64,000 bases of DNA from Oscillospiraceae bacterium (GCA_015068495.1 SVKL01000001.1:62001-126000), one strand, 5' to 3'. Positions 7,473 through 16,514 are shown, numbered from the stretch's first letter. The notes: generated from the sequence alone by a model not told the origin. Numbers and translations are program-made.

Positions 7473-10124
7473 ATGGCAAACAAGGACTACATCACACTAG
7501 ACGGACGTATGGAGGAAGCCGCTTGGAGAAATGCGAAGGTTTTTGCTGACTTCAAACGGATTAAGGCAGAAAATGGCGATCTTGGCGGAGCGCCGACGGT
7601 ATTCAAAATTCTGCCTATGGAGGACCGGATTTACTTCGGTTTCCAATGCTTAGAGCCGGATATGCAGCACGTAATTGACTCCCATCCCACCAATGGTATG
7701 TGGAACACAGACCGGGTGGAGCTGTTTTTCGCGCCTACCGGCAGCACCTATGAATACTATCAGTTTGTGGTGACCTTTGGCGGTAAAATGGTGTGCAATT
7801 ACTATGCGGAGGGCGGTCAGATTCGTCCGGAGCCCTATGCGCCGGAATGGAGAAGCGCAGTCTATGCGGGGGAAGACCGGTGGTCTGCGGTGATAGAGAT
7901 TCCCCTGACAGCGCTGTATATGACTCCCAATGACAGCATGAGCGATAGCTGGCTGGTAAATGCGATTCGCTGTCGTACCCAAGCGGGGCAGCCCCGGGCT
8001 TTGAACAGTTCTCCCTGTGAGCTGGACAGAATCTTTACCGAGAAGTTTTTGCTGGTAGAGGGGATGCCCAAGCGTCCTGCGGAGGATGATATCCGCATCG
8101 TGTCTGCAACGCCGGACATTACGGATAAGGAAGAGGAAGGCTACAGCGGCAAGATGACTGTCAAGACCCTCAACGGGGTAGACGGCACGTTTACCTTTAC
8201 CTCCGACCACGGGGAAACGACTGAAGTTTCTTTGAAAGCAGGCGCCAATGAATTTGCGGTGCCCTGCTGCTTTGCAGAGCTGGGGCGGCATAGAATTTCT
8301 TTGGCTTTGACTCGCGCAGGTGACGGAAAGGTCTTTAAGCGGTATTATCCTGTAATCGCCAGCTATGAGCCCATTAAGCTGCGGCTTACGCTGCCGGAGT
8401 TCCGCTGTAATTTCTATCCCGGACAGGACTATTCCAAAGTTGTGGGTACAGTAACTGCTGCCAAGCCGGTTACCTTGAAGCTAGAAGGCCCCGGTATTGA
8501 GACGCAGGTGAAGACCCCCAACGCGGACGGCAGCTTCCAGTTTGATACCCCCAATTTTGAATGTGGCGAGGCGTGGCTGACAGCCACCATCGATGGCGAG
8601 GAGAAAAAACAGAAAATCCGCCGTTTGGCGCCTACCGGTCACACAATGACTTGGATTTCCGGCGGCAATTTGATTATCAACGGTGAGCCTGTGCTGGCGC
8701 GCCATATACACGCAAAAGACTATCGGGCCGGCAAGTGCCTCCAAGCTAGGTACGAAGCAGAAAACTTTCACGAAACGCTGCAGGTAAGAGGTCAGGCTGG
8801 CTGGATGGCAGCGGATACGATTTTGACCAGAGAACTGAAAATGTCTGCCGCTGAGGTGCAAAAGGATGTTATGCCCTGTGATGCGGTGCTGCGGTTCTTT
8901 GACAAGCAGATTGATGCCAACAAGGACAGAGATTTTACCCACTACTACATCAATGATGAGCCGGAATGCCGTGGCGTGTCGCCTATTTACTTAAAGCACG
9001 TGTATGACTATATTACGGACAAGGACCCCTACCACGTAATTGCAACCTCCAGCCGTAATGCCAGCGGTTTTATTGAGTCTTTTGACTGGGTACAGACCCA
9101 TCCCTACATTGACCCGGAGAATGTGCCGGATGGACGACGGGTTTATATGCGTCCCATGAATTCCATAGGCAGCTTTATCGACGATATTGCAAAGCTGAAC
9201 CGGTCAGATAAGTGTATCGGTTTCCTGCCAACAGCGTTCTCTTATGAGTTCAAATCGAAATTTGCGGACTATCCCACGCTGGACGAGATGATCTGCCACA
9301 CTTGGGCGGCGATGATTCACGGCGGCAAGTCGCTGAATCCCTATGCCGGACACGATTTGAATGACCGTCCGTCGGTGACAGAGGGTGTGCGGTATATTTT
9401 CTCCTCCTTTGAGGCGCTGGAGAAAATTGTGCTGTTTGGCAAGCGGAGTGTGCTGCTACGGACAAAGGATGCCGAGGCTGTGCTGTACGACCACGGGGAT
9501 GAGCAGATGTTTGTGCTGGTGAACTTCACCCAAGAGCCCCAGACGGTTACTGTGGACGGTATCAGCGGCACTTGGCACAACTTCCGCCATAATGGCACCA
9601 TTACCGGCAATACCTTTGCACTGAAGCCCTTGGAGGTTATTGTCGGCACCAATGTGGAAAAGGGCGCAGACTTGCCTACCTACGAGGAAACTGCCGGGCT
9701 GATTGATAAGCTGGAGTATGAACGTACTCACGGCGGCAGCCTGCTGTTTGGTCATCAGAATGATGTGGAGGTAACCTTTGCCGGTATGACAAATGTTGTC
9801 CGCTACAAGCTCTTCGACGGTATGCGGGGAAACCTTGCTATGACGGTGCTTAAGCAGGGTGAGCGGTACTGTGAAGTAAATCTGACCAAGGTGCAGCCCA
9901 CCTTCCGGAAGGTGGCCATCAGCGGTTGGAATCTGCAAGGCAATGTAAACCTTCAGCTGCGTGTGGACGGTGAATTGGTAACGCCCCACCTTGCGCAGGT
10001 AGAGGAAAATGAGCGGACCACAACCTTCGTTTTGAAGGATGCGGTATCTCCCGAGGCAATTCGCTTCGCGTTCTCCTGCGATGAAGACTACGGTGAAATT
10101 TACGAAATTGATGTTTTTGCCTAA
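7473..10124 (+). CDS. CBM9/glycoside-hydrolase-like paralogue, copy 4
   Basis: 883 residues. A longer in-frame reading exists upstream but lies inside the RNA leader, so the ATG after AGAAAGGAGAAGAA is chosen. The layout is as in copies 2 and 3, with DEPE at residues 495-498. After GGNLIINGEPVLAR the copy-specific segment reads HIHAKDYRAGKCLQARYE, unlike the other copies. YAGHDLND replaces YAYHDMND in the barrel. No export signal. Last gene of the array; a terminator shared with the opposite-strand gene follows. Confidence 0.75.
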   Translation: MANKDYITLDGRMEEAAWRNAKVFADFKRIKAENGDLGGAPTVFKILPMEDRIYFGFQCLEPDMQHVIDSHPTNGMWNTDRVELFFAPTGSTYEYYQFVVTFGGKMVCNYYAEGGQIRPEPYAPEWRSAVYAGEDRWSAVIEIPLTALYMTPNDSMSDSWLVNAIRCRTQAGQPRALNSSPCELDRIFTEKFLLVEGMPKRPAEDDIRIVSATPDITDKEEEGYSGKMTVKTLNGVDGTFTFTSDHGETTEVSLKAGANEFAVPCCFAELGRHRISLALTRAGDGKVFKRYYPVIASYEPIKLRLTLPEFRCNFYPGQDYSKVVGTVTAAKPVTLKLEGPGIETQVKTPNADGSFQFDTPNFECGEAWLTATIDGEEKKQKIRRLAPTGHTMTWISGGNLIINGEPVLARHIHAKDYRAGKCLQARYEAENFHETLQVRGQAGWMAADTILTRELKMSAAEVQKDVMPCDAVLRFFDKQIDANKDRDFTHYYINDEPECRGVSPIYLKHVYDYITDKDPYHVIATSSRNASGFIESFDWVQTHPYIDPENVPDGRRVYMRPMNSIGSFIDDIAKLNRSDKCIGFLPTAFSYEFKSKFADYPTLDEMICHTWAAMIHGGKSLNPYAGHDLNDRPSVTEGVRYIFSSFEALEKIVLFGKRSVLLRTKDAEAVLYDHGDEQMFVLVNFTQEPQTVTVDGISGTWHNFRHNGTITGNTFALKPLEVIVGTNVEKGADLPTYEETAGLIDKLEYERTHGGSLLFGHQNDVEVTFAGMTNVVRYKLFDGMRGNLAMTVLKQGERYCEVNLTKVQPTFRKVAISGWNLQGNVNLQLRVDGELVTPHLAQVEENERTTTFVLKDAVSPEAIRFAFSCDEDYGEIYEIDVFA

Positions 10125-10137
10125 AGCAATACAAGGA

Positions 10138-10171
10138 AAAGGCAGCCCCTCACAGAGGGACTGCCTTTTTT
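10138..10171. terminator. Bidirectional terminator
   Basis: AAGGCAG..CCCT / AGGG..CTGCCTT hairpin with T runs usable on both strands, between convergent copy 4 and the SanA/YdcF-like gene. Confidence 0.8.
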
Positions 10172-10838
10172 AGCCGTTGGTAATATTTCCGTCCCCATAG
10201 ACGGGGATGGTTTCGCCTAAGTAGGTGGGCTTGGGTTTGGTAATGGAAGTGACAAAGTCCTTATTTCTTGCCAGAATTTCCCGCAAATCCCGCATAAGCT
10301 GACCCCGGTAGCTGCGATAGTCGGCAGATACGCCGTAAGCTTCCAGATTAAGGGCGTTGGCGATGTGCAGAGCTCTGTGCAGGTGGTATTTTTGGGTCAC
10401 AATGATAATCTTTTTGGCTTCAAAAATATGCTTTGCCCGGTAAATGCTTTCGTAGGTGGAAAAGCCTGCGTGGTCCATAAATATGTCAGCTGAGGGGACG
10501 CCGGCATCGATGGCGTATTGCTTCATTACGTTCACTTCGTCATAGTCCGCCTGTCCGTGGTCACCGCTCATCAGGAGCTTTGGGGCGGCACCCTGTTCAT
10601 AAAGCGCCACGCTTTGTTTCAAGCGGTCGGCAAGCATAGCGCTTGGCTGCCCGTTGGCATAGACCCCACAGCCTAGGACCAAGATACAGTCTGCATTCTG
10701 CATAATGGTGGTATCCTCAGGGGATAGAATCTGCCCTTTGGTGGATTGCATCACATAGCAGTTGATGCAAAGCACAACCGCTGCGCAAAAAATCCCCACA
10801 GCCACGGCGATGGAAAAAATTCTTCTGAAAAGTTTCAA
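10170..10838 (-). CDS. SanA/YdcF-family (DUF218) membrane protein
   Basis: About 222 residues from a TTG start at 10838 preceded by GGAAAGGGG. An ATG 22 codons upstream gives a longer form but has a poorer ribosome site. An N-terminal membrane segment (about residues 7-27, IFSIAVAVGIFCAAVVLCI) is followed by a DUF218 domain with the motifs ILVLGCGV, LMSGDHG and TQKYHLHRA. Family members act at the cell envelope (E. coli SanA affects vancomycin sensitivity); the biochemical role is unknown. It is convergent with the paralogue array and shows no operon partner. Confidence 0.8.
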   Translation of the reverse strand: MKLFRRIFSIAVAVGIFCAAVVLCINCYVMQSTKGQILSPEDTTIMQNADCILVLGCGVYANGQPSAMLADRLKQSVALYEQGAAPKLLMSGDHGQADYDEVNVMKQYAIDAGVPSADIFMDHAGFSTYESIYRAKHIFEAKKIIIVTQKYHLHRALHIANALNLEAYGVSADYRSYRGQLMRDLREILARNKDFVTSITKPKPTYLGETIPVYGDGNITNG

Positions 10839-10976
10839 CTTTGCTACCCCTTTCCGAAGTATTTGGAATATTTTAGCACAAAATGGATGAAAATGCAACA
10901 TCAAAAGGTTGGGAAAATGTTGGGAAGACTTTTTCGATTTTCTGTGGTACTATAGTTATGCCGAGAGTAGACGAAT

Positions 10977-11034
10977 ACAAAACAAGCGGAGCGCAAAGGG
11001 CAGACCTGCTGCCCAACAGCGCTTCGCTTGTTTT
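10977..11034 (+). promoter_or_regulatory. Long hairpin in the leader of the phage cassette
   Basis: Nested inverted repeats: AACAAGCG..AGCGC pairs with GCGCT..CGCTTGTT, enclosing GGCAG/CTGCC. It ends in TTTT about 30 bp before the terminase small-subunit gene. It could act as an attenuator or terminator for read-through into the cassette, or as a leader structure. No clear sigma-A promoter was found just upstream; TACTAT at 10948 is the best -10 candidate but lacks a good -35. Confidence 0.45.
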
Positions 11035-11062
11035 ATGAAAAGGAGGAGATGCTGGGGCGATT

Positions 11063-11404
11063 ATGGCGGAAAAGAAGATTTCGCCGAAACGGATTCTCAA
11101 AGAGCTGGCAGCTATCGGCTTTGCAAGTGTGCCGGACTGCATGGATTTTTCTGAGGGAGATGTGCGACTGAAAGAGGGGTTAAAGCCTTTGCAGCGGGCG
11201 GCGATTGCCTCTGTGGAAAAGACAAGCAACGGCGTGCGGGTGAAGTTCTACGACAAAATGAAGGCGCTGGAGCTGCTGGGCAAGCATTTGGGTCTGTTTG
11301 AGGGGAAAGAGAGTACGGAAGTAAAGGACAACAATCTACTGGAGGCAATTTTGCAGGCAACCCGTCAGGAGGTGGACGTATGTGATGTATCAGAGCTTCA
11401 GTAA
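11063..11404 (+). CDS. Phage terminase small subunit
   Basis: 113 residues. The C-terminal segment VKFYDKMKALELLGKHLGLF is the signature of the Firmicutes phage terminase small-subunit family, placed directly before the large subunit with a 23-bp overlap. The N-terminal half (KRILKELAAIGFASVPD) is the DNA-recognition part in related proteins. It selects packaging-site DNA and hands it to the large subunit. Slightly short for the family (usually 130-180), so part of the N-terminal DNA-binding domain may be reduced. The start ATG is preceded by a weak purine stretch. Confidence 0.8.
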   Translation: MAEKKISPKRILKELAAIGFASVPDCMDFSEGDVRLKEGLKPLQRAAIASVEKTSNGVRVKFYDKMKALELLGKHLGLFEGKESTEVKDNNLLEAILQATRQEVDVCDVSELQ

Positions 11405-12611
11405 GCGGCAGATGCTGGCTATGACTTGGTGGAACCGGCCGGAGCTGAGCTTTTACGAGGGGATTGTGTGTGACGGCGCGATTCGCTCGGGGAAAACCTT
11501 GAGTATGGTAACAGGGTTTTTCCTTTGGAGCATGGGGAATTTCGATGGCTGCTGCTTCGGAATATGCGGCAGAACCATTGGCGCGCTGCGGCGGAATATT
11601 GTGGGGAACCTGCTCGGTTGGCTGGGGGGTGTGGTGGACATTCAGGAAAACCGCAGCGAGAACAAGCTGGTTGTGAAAAATGCCGATGGCAGGCGCAACA
11701 CCTATTATCTGTTTGGCGGTCAGGATGAAAGCGCTTATAAGCTGATTCAAGGCATTACACTGGCGGGGGTACTGCTGGACGAGGCGGCGCTGATGCCCCG
11801 TTCCTTTGTGGAGCAGGCTTGCGCCCGTTGCTCGGTGAAGGGGTCGAAGCTGTGGTTTAACTGCAATCCGGAAGGACCGGAGCATTGGCTGTATAAGCAG
11901 TGGATACAAAAGGCCAAGGAGAAAGGGCTTTTACATCTTCACTTTACTATGGAGGACAATCCCGGACTTGACCCGGCAATCCGCAGGCGTTATGAGGCAA
12001 TGTACACCGGTGTGTTTTACCGGCGGTATATCCTAGGCCAATGGTGTATGGCAGAGGGACTGGTGTATGACTTTTTGCCGGACAAGCATATTGCCAAGGA
12101 GCTTCCCGCAAATGGCCGGTATTACATCTCTGTGGACTACGGCACGTGTAACCCTTTCTCGGCGGGGCTTTGGTGCGTGACGGGGGATAAAGCGGTGCGA
12201 ATGCGGGAGTTTTATCACAGCGGACGGGAAACCGGAAAAATGCTCACCGATGAGGAATATCACAAAGAGCTGGTGAAATTGGCAGGTGACCTGCCGGTGG
12301 AAACGGTGGTGGTTGACCCGTCGGCGGCATCCTTGATTGCCACCATCCGCAGGCACGGCGTTTTTTCTGTGCGAAAGGCAAGAAATGAGGTGTTAAACGG
12401 GATTCATTTGGTGGCAAGCCTGCTGCGGGAGGGGCGGCTGCAATTTGCGCCCCAATGCAAGGATACGATTCGGGAATTTTCTCTGTACCGGTGGGAGGAG
12501 AACGGAGAGACTGACCGAGTGGTAAAAGAGAACGACCACGCGATGGATGACATTCGCTATTTCTGCGCGACGGTTTTGCGCAGAGACAAGCAGATAAGGA
12601 GAACAGAATGA
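11382..12611 (+). CDS. Phage terminase large subunit (PBSX/SPP1-like)
   Basis: 409 residues, full length for the family. Walker A GAIRSGKT is at residues 32-39 and the Walker B-type segment is GVLLDEAAL. The C-terminal RNase H-like nuclease supplies acidic motifs (YISVDYGT, VVVDPSA, NDHAMDDIRY). It is the packaging ATPase and headful or cos nuclease. All key motifs are intact, which argues against decay. The start overlaps the small subunit; ATG at 11382 or 11385 are both possible. Confidence 0.92.
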   Translation: MMYQSFSKRQMLAMTWWNRPELSFYEGIVCDGAIRSGKTLSMVTGFFLWSMGNFDGCCFGICGRTIGALRRNIVGNLLGWLGGVVDIQENRSENKLVVKNADGRRNTYYLFGGQDESAYKLIQGITLAGVLLDEAALMPRSFVEQACARCSVKGSKLWFNCNPEGPEHWLYKQWIQKAKEKGLLHLHFTMEDNPGLDPAIRRRYEAMYTGVFYRRYILGQWCMAEGLVYDFLPDKHIAKELPANGRYYISVDYGTCNPFSAGLWCVTGDKAVRMREFYHSGRETGKMLTDEEYHKELVKLAGDLPVETVVVDPSAASLIATIRRHGVFSVRKARNEVLNGIHLVASLLREGRLQFAPQCKDTIREFSLYRWEENGETDRVVKENDHAMDDIRYFCATVLRRDKQIRRTE

Positions 12612-12805
12612 AAAAATATCTACAAAATTATTTTCTTCCCATATGGGCAAAGGAGACCCTATTGCGGGACAAACGGAATTTGGAACGGGAAAACTTGGCG
12701 CTGAAGCAAAAAATTGAAAGCTTGCAGGCGTATATTGACGGCTTGCATATGGGTTTGCGCAGCAATAAACGGATCCATATTATCAATCGGGGAGGGGAAG
12801 CATGA
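12608..12805 (+). CDS. Small coiled-coil phage protein
   Basis: 65 residues, overlapping the terminase stop and the portal start by 4 bp each. The central stretch (LLRDKRNLERENLALKQKIE) has heptad-like leucines typical of a short coiled coil. No family is recognised. The tight overlaps on both sides indicate a real, translationally coupled gene in the packaging module. Confidence 0.65.
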   Translation: MKKYLQNYFLPIWAKETLLRDKRNLERENLALKQKIESLQAYIDGLHMGLRSNKRIHIINRGGEA

Positions 12806-14094
12806 GCATTTACAAATATGAGCAGGTATTTGGCGCATGGGATAAAACCAGCGGCGCGATGCGCCGGGCCATCCAGCGATGGTTTGCTATGTACTATGAT
12901 GCAGAGACCGGAGAATCCACAGATGCCTGCCAACGGATTCCCTACACAGTGGTCAACAAGCTGGTGAAGGCGGTGTTTGGGGAATACAAAGCCTCCAGCA
13001 ACACAGCCTTTGGCAGGAAACTGCTGAAGCGTTTGGATGAAAAGAAACGGTTAGCTTTGCAATTGGCACTGGTAGGCGGTGCGTGCTACATTAAGCCCTG
13101 TCCTGAAAAGGACGGGTTTTCTTTTACCCTTGCACCGAGAAATCAGGTGCTGCTGTTTGGGGTAGATGGGGAAGGAAGACCCACCGATATAGGTCTCGTG
13201 GAGAGAAGTGTGGAGGGAAACTACTATTACACACTTTTAGAACGGCGGACGGTGGACGCAGATGGCTATCTTACCATTTCCAACCGGCTGTATCGGAGCA
13301 GAGATTCTCAGAATCTGGGAACAGAAGTGCCGCTGAGGAACGTTTCTGCATACAAGGATTTGGCGGAAAGCTATTGCTTCCCCAAGCCGGTGGGTTCTGT
13401 GGGCTTGGTGGAAATGAAGCTGCCCATACTCAACTGTGTAGACGGCTCCTGTGACGGGGTATCGGTCTACGCTGCCGCGGAAGGGCTGATTCGCAACATT
13501 AACACCAATGAAGCCCAAATGAACGGAGAGTTTATCCGGGGAGAGAGCCGGATTGTTGCCTCGAAGGATTTGCTGGATGGAGAGCAGGGCTTACAGAACC
13601 ATTTGTTTGTGGGCTTGGATGAAGACCCGGAAAGTGTGGGCATTACCGTTTTCTCGCCTCAGCTGCGGGAGCAATCCTTCTTGGCGCGAAAGCAGGAATA
13701 CTTACGGAACATAGAGAGCATCATCGGTCTGAAACGGGGTATGCTGTCCGATGCCAATGAGCTGGACCGCACCGCAACGGAGATTTCTGCCAGCACAGCG
13801 GAGTTTTCCCTCACGGTGCTGGAGTTTCAGGTGATGTGGCAGCAGGCGCTGGAAAAGGTGATGATTTTGTGCGAGATTCTTGGGGAGCTGTACGGTATCA
13901 CCCCTTGCGATGCAGGGGAAGTGACCGTGGACTGGGGCAACGGCACACTTTATGACCAAGAGAAAATCTGGGCAGATTATATGGAAATGGTGGATAAGGG
14001 CATTTTGAAGCCCGAGGTGGCGCTGGCTTGGCGGTTTGGTATGACCGGCGAGAGCCAGCAGGCGATCCGGGAAAAGCTGATGCCGCAGAATTAG
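12802..14094 (+). CDS. Phage portal protein (SPP1 gp6-like)
   Basis: 430 residues. Its position after terminase and motifs such as RIPYTVVNKLVKAVFGE, EAQMNGEFIRGESRIV and NELDRTATEISASTAEF fit the SPP1-type portal family. It would form the dodecameric DNA channel at the capsid vertex. Full length. In related phages a Mu F-like minor head gene follows; here a 190-bp gap with repeats follows instead. Confidence 0.85.
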   Translation: MSIYKYEQVFGAWDKTSGAMRRAIQRWFAMYYDAETGESTDACQRIPYTVVNKLVKAVFGEYKASSNTAFGRKLLKRLDEKKRLALQLALVGGACYIKPCPEKDGFSFTLAPRNQVLLFGVDGEGRPTDIGLVERSVEGNYYYTLLERRTVDADGYLTISNRLYRSRDSQNLGTEVPLRNVSAYKDLAESYCFPKPVGSVGLVEMKLPILNCVDGSCDGVSVYAAAEGLIRNINTNEAQMNGEFIRGESRIVASKDLLDGEQGLQNHLFVGLDEDPESVGITVFSPQLREQSFLARKQEYLRNIESIIGLKRGMLSDANELDRTATEISASTAEFSLTVLEFQVMWQQALEKVMILCEILGELYGITPCDAGEVTVDWGNGTLYDQEKIWADYMEMVDKGILKPEVALAWRFGMTGESQQAIREKLMPQN

Positions 14095-14110
14095 TCGTCT
14101 TGCGGAAACG

Positions 14111-14178
14111 GCAAGGACCGTCGGGGACGCCGGTCCCTACAATGGGCAAGGACCGTCGAGGACGCCGGTCCCTACAAT
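14111..14178 (+). repeat. Two tandem copies of a 33-bp palindromic repeat
   Basis: Units at 14111-14143 and 14146-14178 differ at one base (GTCGGGG versus GTCGAGG). Each contains GGACCG / CGGTCC arms. The tail TTCGCAATGACA matches the end of the element at 17024-17056, so both belong to one dispersed family. They lie in the only sizeable gap of the packaging-head module. Confidence 0.75.
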
Positions 14179-14284
14179 TCGCAATGACAACAAATAAGGT
14201 GATGAAGACAGCCGGGAGGCTGCTTTTTTCATAAATATTTTGGGATGCAACCCCGTAAAAAGCGTAAAGCGAAAGGAGAAAAGA

Positions 14285-14797
14285 ATGAAACGAGAATTTT
14301 TGCAAGGTCTGAAGGTAGGGGAAACACCCCTTTCCAAAGAGGTGATCGATGCCATTATGGCGGAGAACGGTCGGGACATTGAGGGGGTAAAAGCCCGATA
14401 TGCCGACTATGAGGAACTAAAACAGCAGCTTGCGCAAGCGGAAACGGTTGCGGCAAAGACTTGGGAGGAGCGTCTACACCAGCAGGTGGATACCCACAGA
14501 CGGGAAATGTCTGATTTGATTTTCAGCCACAATCTGGAAAAGGCAATTCTCTCGGCAAAGGGCCGCAACGCCAAGGCAATCACCGCCCTTTTGGATGTGG
14601 AAACCCTTAAGACCAGCGAAAATCAGACGGCCGACTTGGAAGAAGCGCTGCAACAGTTAAAACAGGACTGCGGCTACCTCTTCCAGTCGGAGACCCCGCC
14701 CCCTTACGCAAGGGGCACCGGCGCAAACCAGCCGGATGTAAACAGAAGTCCTGCCACCTTGGCAGGCGCACTGCTAGAAAAATTTGAAAGGAAGTAA
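14285..14797 (+). CDS. Phage scaffolding protein (GP20-like)
   Basis: 170 residues from the ATG following GAAAGGAGAAAAG; an in-frame upstream start lacks a ribosome site. The protein is charged and helical (YEELKQQLAQAETVAAKTWE), with the usual start KREFLQGLKVG and the ILSAKGRNAKAITALLD segment of the Phage_GP20 minor structural/scaffold family. It lies directly before the capsid gene, as expected for an assembly chaperone that leaves the prohead. Confidence 0.82.
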   Translation: MKREFLQGLKVGETPLSKEVIDAIMAENGRDIEGVKARYADYEELKQQLAQAETVAAKTWEERLHQQVDTHRREMSDLIFSHNLEKAILSAKGRNAKAITALLDVETLKTSENQTADLEEALQQLKQDCGYLFQSETPPPYARGTGANQPDVNRSPATLAGALLEKFERK

Positions 14798-14803
14798 TGA
14801 ATT

Positions 14804-15775
14804 ATGGCAATTACACTCGCAGAAGCAAAGGTCGGTATGGCCGACAAGGTAGATCAGCAGATCGTTGATATGTTCCGTCGCAGCTCTTTACTGCTGGACA
14901 ATATGGTATTTGATAACGTGATTTCTCCCGGCACCGGCGGCAGCACCCTGACTTACGGCTACATTCAGCTGAAGTCTCCCGCAACCGCAGCCACCCGTAC
15001 CGTGGGCAGTGAATATGTCCCCGGTGAGGCAAAGAAGGAGAAGAAGACCGCCAATGCAATCATTATGGGCGGCGCATTCCAGATGGACCGCGTGATTCAG
15101 AACACCGCCGGCGCTGCCAACGAAATGGCATTTCAGGCGGAGCAGAAGATTAAGGCAACTGCAAACTTCTTCCACAATCTGGTGATTAACGGCACTGGCG
15201 ATGCGCAGGGCGATGGCTACGTGACCGGCACCTTTGACGGTCTGAAGAAGCTGCTGTCCGGCACTGCCAACGAAATTACCAGCCAGGTGAGTCTGAAGAC
15301 CTCCAACGAGCTGGACGCCAACTACAACGCATTTTTGGACGAGATGGACAGCTTCATCAGCACCTTGGACGGCACACCCTCTATGCTGCTGATGAACAGA
15401 GCGATGCTGGTGAAGCTCCGCTCCATTGCCCGCCGCGCCGGTTACTATGAGCGCAGTCAGGATGATTTTGGCCGCACTGTAGAGACCTATGCCGGTGTGC
15501 CTATGGTGGATATGGGTCAGTACTACAACGGCACTACCGTTGAGGACGTGGTCGCCACCAAGGGCGGCAAGACTGCAATCTATGCGGTATCTCTGGGCTT
15601 GGACGGCTTCCACGGCATTTCTCCTATGGGCGACGGCGTGGTCCAGTCCTACCTGCCTGACCTGAATGCTCCCGGCGCGGTGAAGACCGGCGAGGTGGAG
15701 CTGGTGGCAGGCGTTGTTCTGAAGAACACTCTGAAGGCTGCTGTGCTGAAGGATATCGCCATCGCCGCTGCGTAA
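14804..15775 (+). CDS. Phage major capsid protein
   Basis: 323 residues, following the scaffold by 6 bp. The sequence (AEAKVGMADKVDQQIVDMFR at the start; later SMLLMNRAMLVKLRSIARRA and TYAGVPMVDMGQYY) resembles HK97-fold coat proteins of Firmicutes siphoviruses that use a separate scaffold. Intact length. Codons are more regular than in neighbouring tail genes, consistent with high expression. Confidence 0.88.
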   Translation: MAITLAEAKVGMADKVDQQIVDMFRRSSLLLDNMVFDNVISPGTGGSTLTYGYIQLKSPATAATRTVGSEYVPGEAKKEKKTANAIIMGGAFQMDRVIQNTAGAANEMAFQAEQKIKATANFFHNLVINGTGDAQGDGYVTGTFDGLKKLLSGTANEITSQVSLKTSNELDANYNAFLDEMDSFISTLDGTPSMLLMNRAMLVKLRSIARRAGYYERSQDDFGRTVETYAGVPMVDMGQYYNGTTVEDVVATKGGKTAIYAVSLGLDGFHGISPMGDGVVQSYLPDLNAPGAVKTGEVELVAGVVLKNTLKAAVLKDIAIAAA

Positions 15776-15792
15776 TCCCGGAGGCACCGCCT

Positions 15793-16113
15793 ATGGTGAA
15801 ATACGAATTTTATGTAAACCAGTATTTGGGCAGCGCCATTCCGGAGAAGGCCTTTTCCGGCGTGGCGGCGCAGGCGCAGCAGCACTTAGACAGATTCAAG
15901 CGCATCTATCGGGTGGATTCCTCCGGTGAGGCGGCAGAAGGTATGGCGGTATGCGCTATGGCGGAAACCCTGTGGGACAGACGAAAAGAGGGGACGGCAT
16001 CTGCCAGCATAGGCGGCGTATCTGTGCGGTATACAGCAGATAAGCTCCCCCTCAACCGTGCCCTTTATCAAAAGGCGTCCATTTATTTGGACATCTATCG
16101 GGGGGTGGGGTAA
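15793..16113 (+). CDS. Head-tail connector protein
   Basis: 106 residues, located just after the capsid gene where the adaptor of gp6/gp15 type lies. Mostly helical (VAAQAQQHLDRFKRIYRV; NRALYQKASIYLDIYRGV). No enzymatic motif. It likely joins portal to head completion proteins. Called mainly by position and size. Confidence 0.6.
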   Translation: MVKYEFYVNQYLGSAIPEKAFSGVAAQAQQHLDRFKRIYRVDSSGEAAEGMAVCAMAETLWDRRKEGTASASIGGVSVRYTADKLPLNRALYQKASIYLDIYRGVG

Positions 16114-16514
16114 TGCCTGCTTCGGATTTGGAGAAGCTGCAAAGCTGGCTTTCTGCCTATCCTAATTGGGAGACCTTTCCCGGGAATGTATGCGTGCTGC
16201 CCAAGGAAAAGAAAGAGGTTTTCCGGCGGGAGGATGTGCTGGGGAATGCGGTACTGGGCTGCCGATATTATGTAACCCTGATTTGGGAGACAGCAGGGCA
16301 AATTGGCGATGGGAAATGCGCCGCCCGTCTGCTGGATTTTCAGTCTTGGGTACAAGAGCAGAGCGTCTTAGGCCTTGCGCCCCACTTTGGGGATGTGCCT
16401 GCCCAAGAACGGGTGTGGACAGAAAAAGGCGGTCTTACCGTCGGCTCGCAGATTGTGACATACACCGTGACACTGGTTGCGGATTTTACGAAAGTTTATG
16501 AGGTGAAAAACTAA
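16113..16514 (+). CDS. Minor capsid / tail terminator-like protein
   Basis: 133 residues, start overlapping the previous stop by 1 bp. It has a mixed alpha/beta pattern with ELISA-like beta strands near the end (TVGSQIVTYTVTLVADF). Position between connector and tail tube fits a tail-completion or tail-terminator protein. No specific family was recognised with certainty. Confidence 0.5.
   Translation: MPASDLEKLQSWLSAYPNWETFPGNVCVLPKEKKEVFRREDVLGNAVLGCRYYVTLIWETAGQIGDGKCAARLLDFQSWVQEQSVLGLAPHFGDVPAQERVWTEKGGLTVGSQIVTYTVTLVADFTKVYEVKN

Noticed and set aside
14111-14178. CRISPR array
   Set aside because: Only two units separated by 2 bp with no spacers; palindromic intergenic repeat instead. 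No cas gene in the window.
14888-15787. 299-codon minus-strand frame opposite the capsid gene
   Set aside because: Antisense shadow of a strongly biased gene; rich in His and Gly with no recognisable domain.
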